NCBI RefSeq assembly: GCF_023856365.1
Contig: NC_064555.1
Span: forward strand, 15,014,254-15,078,253
DNA from: Brienomyrus brachyistius
Taxonomy: Eukaryota; Chordata; Actinopteri; Osteoglossiformes; Mormyridae
Direction: 5' to 3'
Length of the DNA: 64,000 nucleotides
The translations under genes were made by a program, and so were the position numbers. Shown in pieces: positions 55,248-64,000 of the stretch. A model generated the notes under the pieces. The model worked only from the letters and a program-made list of their open reading frames with translations, was not told the DNA's origin and did not search any database. Positions within the stretch are counted from its first letter, which is position 1. Each line of letters starts with the position of its first letter.

Positions 55248-55440
55248 ACAGTTACTTGTGGAGTTTGGGGCCTGAGTGCAGGGTCAGCAATTTATCAGAC
55301 ACCCCAACAGCGTTTTGGGAGGTTTAAAGTCCTTGTTCTGGGACCCAATGGACATGTGACTATTTAGCAAAGATCAGGATTTGAACCAATTACCTTCTTG
55401 TCACAAGCACCAAGGCCTAACCCACACACCACCCCCATGG
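55248..55440 (+). repeat. Family B-related repeat
   Basis: Seen: 'gtttggggcctgagtgcagg', 'ggatttgaaccaattacctt' and 'cttgtcacaagcaccaaggc', the same variant as at 1965-2140. Confidence 0.75.
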
Positions 55441-55984
55441 CTCCAAACCTGTGTCTCATACTGGATAGCACAGTATTCTGCCTAGCAGCAACCTCCTGGT
55501 CATGGGTACAGAGGCCTAACATGCTGAGTCCTCACTCCCCAGGCTGAGACAGTACAGCTTCCGTGAAAAACAACGGCAGCTGCCTGCCCCTTTCCTCGGC
55601 GTGTGCCAGACGCAGGAGTCCGCCACGCCCTCGGGCTCCACTCCGCACGTTAATTCGTTTACTGAACACGTTGATTGCTCAGTGCTCTGGGTAATCATTC
55701 AGAAGTGTCTCATTCAGACGTGAGTCACAGGAAACAGTGACGGGCTCGTGAAACACGGAGGAACGAAATGAAAACCAGGCAGGAACAAAGAGGCAGCCCA
55801 GCTTGGCTGTTCCGTCACCCTCTGCTTACGCGCTAATGAAACAGAAAGGATTCGGTGAGGCTGTGAGTTGCCATGGAGGAATTCAGACTGACGTGGTACT
55901 CCTCTACGTGCTATTCACCCAGGGTTCCTACTGCTAGCCACGGCCGATGCTAGGGACTTAACAACTCGGGGGCTTAGCTCAGAG

Positions 55985-56131
55985 TCCTAATCACACTCAA
56001 CTTCTCTAGCCCAACAAGTAGAGTGCTGTACTGACAATAGAAAGGTTGTAGAGTCAAGTCCCAGAAAGCTAGATATACACCGTAAGCCTCTCATCTACTG
56101 TAAGTCACTTTTGATTAAAGTGCCAGATACA
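55985..56131 (+). repeat. SINE-like element with the TAAGTCAC(T)TTxGATAAAGT tail
   Basis: Seen: 'gagtgctgtactgacaatag', 'aaaggttgtagagtcaagtc' and the tail 'gtaagtcacttttgattaaa' plus 'gtgccagatacat'. A tRNA origin is likely but the A box is unclear. Confidence 0.6.
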
Positions 56132-56241
56132 TTAGCCGGATAACTTGTTGGATTTAAGGTAGTCAGGGCTAAGTTGATTTTTATCTCCATTCATTTACAT
56201 TTAGCCCGGACTACCTTAAATCTGACAAGTTATCTGGTTAA
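56132..56241. repeat. 41-bp inverted repeat (hairpin) attached to a SINE tail
   Basis: Seen: 56132-56172 and 56201-56241 are inverted copies matching at 36 of 41 positions, with a 28-base loop. The arms run from 'ttagccggataacttgttgg' to 'ggtagtcagggctaa'. Probably a foldback MITE inserted at or beside the SINE end. Confidence 0.88.
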
Positions 56242-57299
56242 GCAAAAATTCCTGCTTTGTGGAACAACCCCCAGGACTGTTCTAACATACTGGATTGTCA
56301 AACTGAGAGCATGGCTGTTAAACACCTGAGCTAAACTAATCATCTGTGGCTCATTCAGACTGATTCTTCAGCCCCCGGCGCCTCAGGCTTGTGATAGAGC
56401 CGCTGCGAGCGATACCAAGCGCACTGGGTGGCCTGGGGAGTCGCACGTTAAAAAACAAACATGGAAGCAGCCATCGTGAGTCCCACCTTCCTACGCCGTA
56501 TTGCGAACATGAGCAAACATCATCAAACACTTTGATCTCCAGCCTTCCGGAAACAGTACAGATCACTGACTACCAGCGTGATACAAAAACCGCTTCCACC
56601 ACAAATTCCATCAATCTACTTCCTGTTGCTGTTATCTCACAGGAACAGCCTGGTGACATGAGTGTCACCATCTAGGGATCCTCACAAACGCAGCCCCTCC
56701 CTGTCTCTGAAAAACTCGATCTTTTTAGATCATCAGTGCCTGAGTGGTAAAATGATCCCCGCAGACACAGATCTCCACCAGATCTCCATCAGGTTCGATC
56801 CGCTCTGACTATGCAGCAGATGTGTCAGCGAGAAAATCCCGATTCACGACCGGATGCCCCGTTGGGTGGTGTCCGCTCTCTGGGTCGGGGGTGCATCAAC
56901 ATGATGGAGACGCAAGATGAATTGCAGGCGACAACCTCAGACAGGCCAGTGAAGCCCGGTCACTGGGGGAATGGGGCGTGTATCTCATCAGCAGCACTGA
57001 TGCTCGGTGATTCAAACAAAAATCCAGTGTTGTGAAGGAGGAAGCAGAGTCGAGTGGGTTGAGGGGGGGAGACGTGGGCAGGGGACGAGCCTGGAGAGGT
57101 AAGATTCCTTTGAAGTGACACTCATCCAAGTCCATTCATACAGACAAGTGCCTGCTGGGGTGGCTTCCGTCTCAACTGGGCTCTGACTACAAACGGGAAA
57201 AGTCTACAATTTAACTGGCTGCTGGAGAGCCGCTGGAAACTCACAGACCTTGCGCCCACCTGGTCCCCCTTCAGGAAGACGTCAGAACTGCAGCTGGGG

Positions 57300-57500
57300 C
57301 AGAAAGCGCAGAAATAAATACTAGGCCTTGACAGAAATGCAACTCCGACAGAAAGAACAGAAATAAAGACAAGGCTTGTGATGCTGTGATAAAAAGTCAT
57401 CTGCAAACGAAAATGCAGAAATAAAGACGAGGCCTATGATAGAAATGTAACTCCAATAGTAAGTGTAGAAATAAAGACGAGGCCTATGATAGAAATGCCC
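57300..57500 (+). repeat. Imperfect tandem repeat of about 51-57 bp, four copies
   Basis: Seen: 'cagaaataaagacgaggcct' followed by 'atgatagaaatg(t/c)aactcc', at about 57307, 57358, 57415 and 57468. Spacing varies. Confidence 0.85.
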
Positions 57501-58216
57501 TGCTAATGCATGCCACCGCGCTGACAGCCCAACATCACTACAGGGACAGCTCCTGCTCTGTTAGCCCCAGTTTCTACTGCCTCCGCTATCCCTCTCTCTG
57601 TTTTTTGATGGTCTCTGGGCACAATTCAGTTCGACGAGCGCTGGACTGGAATAAAGCTCCAGGACGCTGCATTAGGAGAACAGGCAAACATCCACACCCA
57701 GGAGACGGCCTACTTTACTTCTGCTACTTTAAAGTGGCCCAACGCACTCCAGTGGCTTGGACATCTTCATCGGAATACCGCCAATTCCCACACGTTCCGC
57801 AGAGAATACAAACACCGGGCTCCACACGCTCCCCAAAAAAGCCAAGGTGCAGTACCCTTTCCAACCACACGCTCCACCGGTGCATGCAGTCACTCAGCCT
57901 AACAAGCACCCAGATCTCTGTATGGGGAGGCCTGGAAAAATACAGATCCCGGGAGAGCAGAGAGCCAGAGCGAGATTAGCATGTGTGTGGACGGCACCGA
58001 GCTGGAAGGACTGCAGCCTGCTGTACGAGGTCTGCTGGCAAGAAGCAGGCCGCCCAGAGGGACTCTGCCAAAAACCAGTAAATCTTTCATGATTTGGCGC
58101 CGGCCATCGGTTCGAAAGTTACTGTCTGACACCCAACATGTCTACTGTGAGGCCAGACTTGACAATGCAAGACTGAGAACACACATCCAGAGACTGTAGC
58201 CATTGGTGAATCAGGA

Positions 58217-58437
58217 CATTTCATTTATTTATCGAACGCTTTTATCCAAAGTGATGCCCAGTTGAGAAGGCAGGGTCAGCCAGTACCTGGAGCAATTGTG
58301 GGGGGGGGGGGTAGTTAAAGGCCTTACTTGGGGGGCCAATGGTGACATGACTCTGCCAACCCAGAGATTCAAACTAGCAACCTTCCAATCAAAAGCACAG
58401 CATCCAAACCCTGAGCCACACACTACCCCCGACCACA
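58217..58437 (+). repeat. Family B repeat
   Basis: Seen: 'gaacgcttttatccaaagtg', 'gttgagaaggcagggtcagc', 'cagtacctggagcaattg', a 12-base G tract (58300-58311) and 'gagattcaaactagcaacct'. The clearest copy of the family. Confidence 0.92.
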
Positions 58438-61400
58438 GGCACAGCTGTAATTGGACGCCTCAGCAGCCCAGTAAGAGTGCGGCAGAGCTGAAATCTTCTA
58501 GTTAGCTCATGACTTTACGACTGTCCTTGCCCACCTCTAGGTCAAAACAGGAATCCATCTGTTTACCTGAGGTTCCCATGATGTATTAAGGCTGAAATTT
58601 GGAATACTCCATTGCAGCCTATACAGGGGGTGGGGTAGATATGTCTATACTAAAATCTGTCATTAAAAATCCTAATAACAGACATGTTGCTATAGTTTAA
58701 ATGATCAAATTGTCTTGTATTCATTACTGTAACTTCTGGAAAGTCTTCATCTGGGCTCCGGTTTTTGGGGCCCCCGGGCAGCTGCCTACCCCTTGCCTCC
58801 TGGGTATTCCACCCCCGGCTCTTTGGAGACTGGAGTGCTCAATCGAGCGTGTTAATTGATCAATAACCCGAACTGCAGTCGCACTACTCAGGCAAACCCT
58901 GTGTGCCGCCCACGGCTGCCATCAAGCTGTCTGGGGACAGCGAGAGGTTATAGATGAAGCCGGGCCTGTGATAGGTTCTGCTACATTGCCTTTGCGTCAC
59001 CGGGCCCATCACAACTGATGAAAAACAAACGAGAACGCACATGCAATTTGTTTCCGAGGGCGGCAGAGAAGAGGGGATTGTGGGAAGAATCCCCCTTGGG
59101 TATATGTAAACAGACTTCAACTGGCTGACTAACGATCGGGCTGAGGAATCAAGTCAAAGCTCCTGCACGGAATTGTGGGTAAACGCACCAGGGGTTATCG
59201 GGGAATATGTCAGAGGTGTGGTGTTGACCCTGTCAACTGAAGAGCAAATTTCTGTCCAAGTCAAGCTACATCATCATGTTACAGTACTAGGAACCAACAC
59301 TGACTCAGTCCTCACATGATCCATTGAAGAATTCCCGTAAAATTTCCAAAAACTCCAGAAGTCCACCGAAATCTTCATGAAAACGTATCCCCTGGACTGA
59401 GCGTGTTTTGGAAACCTGCTCTTCAGTTGACAAATAGAAGGGTACAACCTCAAATTGTCTCTGCCAGATACGGGGGATATGCCTGGAGATGTTTCTTGTA
59501 ACCATACACTCGTTTGAGGGCTACTCTTTGCCCTTTCACCATCTATCGCTGACTTACGCCTCCTGCCCAAGTTGCTCTTCCTCTTAGTATTGACGATCTG
59601 CCACGGCTTCGCTGTTCCCCGCTGTCTGTCAGCCGTTCTGAGAGGATTAAACATGTTGTTTTTTTTCTTCCCAGGCACTTTTTTTGTTCTTTGTTTGAGA
59701 GCACGGTGCTTTGGGCAAGAGCAGCGAAACCATCTGGTCCTCACAGTCTGTTAACTTCAAGCCTGTTAGCGAGCAGCGGCCGTCCCTCTGTTTTCCGCAG
59801 CTCGCCGATGGCTCCGGCTCCGCCCGCCAGACCGCGGCCGCCCGGTATGTCCTTTGCTTTAAATTTGCCTCGTTTAACTAGCTAGAGCGCTAATGCTAGG
59901 AGACCGGCCCCATCCATTTGTCAGATAGCGTGGGATTTCTCTGTGGCCCCTGTGCCACGCAGCAGGTCTGTGCGCTTCTGCCAGAGCGGACCTCTCTCCT
60001 TGCTTGGGTATGCTGCCCGGCGCGCCATCAAAATGCATTTATCAGCATTTACGAGATTAAAAACAAAACCAAATGACGGGCACGACATGAGATCACACCA
60101 GCGACCACTATACCCCACTAACAAATGACCCAGACAAGGTCAAGCATGGTTATGCCAGTAATTATGGTGTCCTAGTGATCCACAGAATCCTCCCACTATT
60201 ACCCATATATTAAATTATTTTTTTTCCAGGGGGTGGTCCTACAGTCTACACGAAATAGGCCTGAGGTCACCCATAGGGATATGATGGAGAATGTTGGCAT
60301 GGTAACCTGTTATAATGATTTTTACGCACAGCAGACCGTGGAGAAAGGATTCACCATGGTGAATCGAGAAAAAAATGGAGGCTCTTTTAGGTCCCTTTAC
60401 CTCTTTCAGTAGGAATGAATATTTAAATGGCGCCAAGTTTAAAGGCACAGTCCACCGCGGAGCATTTAAACCCTTTTCTTGCTCTTCTTTACCAACCAAA
60501 TATTTGTACCAGTTGTCTCTTTCCCTTGTCCTCAGTGCTACAGAATCCTCAAGTATTACATCCTGATTCATTCTATGGCTTTCTTTCATTCAGCGTGAGA
60601 ACTTACAGATTTTCTGGCTGCCTTTACTATAGATAAAGTTACCCTCACCCGAGGTAGCTGAATTTTCAGCTCCGTTTTTAAAATTTGTCTTCTGGATCGA
60701 AACGCTTCCAGAATAAACACGCCGTGGAAGGTGCTGTTGAAAGCAGATGAAGACTGGCACTCCCCATCATGTCCGCAGTGCAATCACGCCAGCGGCTGCT
60801 ATCAAAGACCTGCTGGCAAAGACACCCAAAGACCCGCGAAAACAAAGGAATCTCATGAGCTCAGAGCTCTCTCATGCATTCAGCCCTAAACTTCAGTCCT
60901 TTGGTAAGAGCCAAACCGGTCCCTGGATTGAAGCGCTAGAAGTGTTTAAAAAAAGCAGAAAGAAGAAGAATGATTCACAAGCTGTTATTCAAAAGCCAAA
61001 TATCTGCAGGACAATGCACTCCTAAATGAGCCTGAGTAATTCAATAAACCCACTGTACGTTTAATAAGGCCTAGGAGGACGTGACCGGGATATAATTTTT
61101 CGATGCATGCGGATACAGAATCTCACAGGCTGTGCAAATTCAATTACCGGGTGAACAGGGAGAAACCAAGAGGAAGGACCGGGACGAGAAGAGAGATGGA
61201 GGCCAGGGCGCTGCACTTAGCTGGCTTCCCGCCGCGTTGTTTTATATATTTTGTATTTACTTGAAGAGCATTCATTAGGGATGTTTGCTCTTTTCAATAG
61301 ACCCCAAAGAAATGGAGAAAAATGCTACTTAGAACCAGTCATTCAGTCAAACCTTATACAGCATGTACACAGTAAAGAACATACAGTACATTCTATAAGG

Positions 61401-61539
61401 TAGTGGGCTGAGATAAGGGGGAGAATGGGAAAAAAGTTACATATACTTTTATTAGTTTTCATTAGTTCGCAAAGGCACTTTGAGTTGACATGCTTGGGTT
61501 CTGCGAATGTGCAGCTGTTTGGATTTTGTGATCAAGCCT

Positions 61540-61775
61540 GTAGAGGATGGTGCAGTGATTAGCTCTTATCTCACACTTGTAGAAACAGGGCTTGGTTCTG
61601 CATGTGAAGTTTGCACGTTCTCCCTGTGTCATCATGGGGTCTCCTCTGGGTTCTTTGCTTTCCCTCCACTCTCCAAAAAACTTGATAACGTGGGCAGGTG
61701 GGCTATGCGATTGGTTGGCAGCCTGTACTGCGTTGTTCCCTGCATAGAGCGCATAGGCTCTGTGCTAAATTCCTG
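61540..61775 (+). repeat. Family C interspersed repeat
   Basis: Seen: 'ggatggtgcagtgattagct', 'gtgaagtttgcacgttctcc', 'ctgtgtcatcatggggtctc', 'ctccactctccaaaaaactt' and a 'gcgttgttccctgcatagag' end. It keeps the 5' head that other copies lack. Confidence 0.85.
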
Positions 61776-62164
61776 TTACTTATATGAGCCTGTGCATGTG
61801 TGTGTGTCCAATCAGGGAAAGTCTCTTACTGCATGATGTTTTCATTCATGTATCTCCAAAAGGACGGAACACGGGATGAAGAGAACAGAAGGAAGACTAA
61901 TCAGTATATCTGACCCAAAGTCAGTGGCAGATTTCACACTAAAGCTGTAAGTAAGTAAGTCACTGTTTGAGGAGAAAAATCAATAAAATGGCCCAAAATG
62001 TTATGACTGGGAGTCAGAGGATCCCTGACCAGCTCTATGGGGCAGCAGACCACCCAGAGGGATTAGGATACTGGAGGCCAAACGCCAGGGTACACAGCAA
62101 CAGTATACTCACAGTGTCAGAATTCACTCCACGTTACAGCTCAGTGTGGAGTGAATTCTGCATG

Positions 62165-62750
62165 GGCTCCACCTTAGATCTCGGTTCTGTGTGAGCTCCC
62201 TGTCTGAGTTCCATCTTGGATCTTGGTTCTGTGTGAGCTCCCTCTCTCAGCTCCATCTTGGATCTCGGTTCTGTGTGAGCTCCCTCTCTCAGTTCCATCT
62301 TGGATCTTGGTTCTGTGTAAGCTCCCTCTCTGAGCTCCAAGTTCAATCTCGGTTCTGTGTGAGCTCCCTCTCTGAGCTCCAAGTTCAATCTCGGTTCTGT
62401 GTGAGCTCCCTGTCTGAGTTCCATCTTGGATCTTGGTTCTGTTTGAGCACCCTCTCTGAGATCCATCTTGGATCTCAGTTCTGTGTGAGCTCCCTTTCTC
62501 AGCTCCATCTTGGATCTTGGTTCTGTGTGAGCTCCCTCTCTGAGCTCCATCTTCAGTCTCAGTTCTGTGTGAGCTCCCTCTCTGAGCTCCATCTTGGATC
62601 TCCATTCTGTGTGAGCTCCCTCTCTGAGCTCCAAGTTCAATCTCGGTTCTGTGTGAGCTCCCTGTCTGAGTTCCATCTTGGATCTCCGTTCTGTGTGAGC
62701 TCCCTATCTGAGTTCCATCTTGGATCTCCGTTCTGTGTGAGCTGACTCTT
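62165..62750 (+). repeat. 42-bp minisatellite, 14 units in perfect register, open on both strands
   Basis: Seen: unit 'ttctgtgtgagctccctctc' plus 'tgagctccatcttggatctc' plus gg. The heads lie at 62185, 62227, 62269 and so on to 62731, exactly 13 intervals of 42, so there is no indel. Forty-two bases are 14 codons, and both strands stay open: minus ELREGAHTEPRSKM-type repeats (62134-62676) and plus SSLSEFHLGSWFCV-type repeats (62191-62745). I recognise neither peptide. Absence of flanking splice or codon-use evidence makes a non-coding array the default. Confidence 0.97.
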
Positions 62751-64000
62751 GACCCATGTGATCATTAAATGTAAACTGTGAATATGTGTCTGATTATCCC
62801 AATACCGCTGAAAGCTGTTCTCACATCTAATGAGCGTGGACAGCACGAGCAGGTTCCCTCGGCTACCACACACGCAAACTCCCCTCCCCACACACAAAAG
62901 CACACTCATATGTGCTTACATACAAATATAATGATGCACGAACTCACTGACAGACACACACGTGCATATTAATATGCACATAGAGCCTCCTTCACAAAAA
63001 AAAATGATGCACATATATCACATATATATATATAGACATTCCTAGTTGCTTATCTGCCATTATTAATAACAAGGTCTATACAGTAATGCCAGTGAAGTTG
63101 GGTACAACTGACATGACTCACACAAGAACGGCAATTCAAAGGAAGAGCACAAGAAATGATAAAGGGAAAATATCAATGGGAAAATTTCAACTTCTAAACT
63201 AATTATTCCCATTTATTGGCTTCCTGCTTCAGCTCCAATTTAAGTCTATTAAAAACTTTCTGTGGAATCAAATTGCAATTGCCGGATGTATTGGAACGCA
63301 AAACAGTCGTTGAAAGTGGAGGTGGTGGTGGTGGGGGGTTGGATTTTGTGGATTGGAGGAAGGGAATAAAGAGAAGAGATGATAGGAATCTAGTTGCTGG
63401 CCAGAGAGCTCTCTAAGAGGAATTTGCCTTAAGGCGGTTTCCAGGGATACAAGCAATCGACTAGGAAATTACCCAGCAGCACTTCCGAGCTGTTTGTAAC
63501 GGCCGAGGGGGTGTTTTCACAGTCACACGGCGGAGTCAATAGCACTGGAGTCCACCGTGTGTTGTGGCAAAACACAGTGCCCATCTGGACACCCTGAAGC
63601 ACCTTTGTCCTCCGCCCACCCCAACCGATGCAGAATATAAAGGGTTGGGCTGACAAGTGGTGTTCAGTCACACCAGATATCAAGCAAAGCAAAGGATTTC
63701 TATCACAGCTGTGCCGTTATTCAGTAACGTAGAATGATGACGTGCTGAAGGGCCCCAGGTGAAAATCAGAGCATCTTAAATCATGACCGCTGCTATTTAA
63801 AAAAAAAAACTATATTGTTACATTTAATGCTGCTAAAAACTATGTATCACCACACAACTTCATACTGTACATCTATATATTTTACGTATTTTCTTTATTT
63901 TATTAATTTATTTTTCTTTTATTTATTTTTCATAATATATAGCATTGGTGCATACAGTTTTATTGCACATGTACAATACAGATAACTGGTAACTAAGTGA
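62751..64000. other. Non-coding right end of the window
   Basis: AT-rich sequence with CA-rich patches (62860-62970), a short (TA)n run near 63020-63033 and T/A-rich sequence at 63880-63950. No exon or interspersed element recognised. Confidence 0.6.

Larger units (their letters stand above)
53653..57299. other. Non-coding stretch
   Basis: Contains a polypurine stretch (54265-54420), a family B relative (55248-55440), a SINE-like element (55985-56131) and a hairpin (56132-56241). Nothing else recognised. Confidence 0.6.
57501..62164. other. Non-coding stretch
   Basis: Contains a family B copy (58217-58437) and a family C copy (61540-61775). Frames of 90-157 codons at 57506-57979, 59274-59744 and 60747-61025 have no recognisable domain, and I found no splice-phase partners. 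The AT-rich unique sequence at 61050-61300 is unremarkable. Confidence 0.6.

Noticed and set aside
1..64000. Connexin or SMIM12 genes expected near DLGAP3 in mammals
   Set aside because: No single-exon connexin-sized frame and no SMIM12-like peptide is present in any frame I examined, so the neighbour genes must lie outside or the synteny differs.

Overview
This window is vertebrate nuclear DNA, almost certainly from a ray-finned fish. It has split genes with GT-AG introns, many (CA)n, (ATC)n and poly(G) tracts, and several interspersed repeat types typical of teleosts: TTATCCAAAGC elements, tRNA-derived SINEs, Tc1-like relics and the 'GTGGGGACC' element. I cannot resolve the lineage further.

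The only protein gene I can support is the 5' part of a DLGAP (SAPAP/GKAP) postsynaptic scaffold gene, best assigned to dlgap3. It lies on the minus strand between about 6592 and the left edge. Six coding exons can be joined with consistent splice phase: 6521-5472, 3382-3156, 2767-2665, 2369-2153, 1025-532 and 450-356. Together they encode residues 1 to about 729. The C-terminal GKAP domain and the PDZ ligand lie beyond the left edge. The first coding exon begins with about 71 nt of 5' UTR carrying a four-codon upstream ORF whose stop overlaps the main start codon. Most of that UTR is duplicated, 55 of 57 bases identical, inside the following intron.

From 6593 to 64000 I find no convincing protein exon. 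This is dlgap3 first intron and/or 5' flank. It holds four long minisatellites: 38-bp units at 15381-16134, 26-bp at 18231-18850, 40-bp at 42791-44464 and 42-bp at 62165-62750. It also holds several families of short interspersed elements, a Tc1-like transposase relic at 21884-22310, a SINE split by a 454-bp inverted-repeat element at 20748-21435, perfect or near-perfect foldback elements, about 19 homopolymeric G/C tracts of 10 or more bases, and a few AT-rich or CpG-rich unique stretches that could be regulatory.

I saw no rRNA, true tRNA gene, CRISPR array, intact transposon or obviously new multi-gene system. The most interesting signals are the uORF and duplicated 5' UTR of dlgap3, a possible third guanylate-kinase-binding repeat in that protein, the higher-order structure of the 40-bp array, the indel-free 42-bp array open on both strands, and the density of poly(G) tracts. 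Repeat families are named A to H here only for cross-reference.
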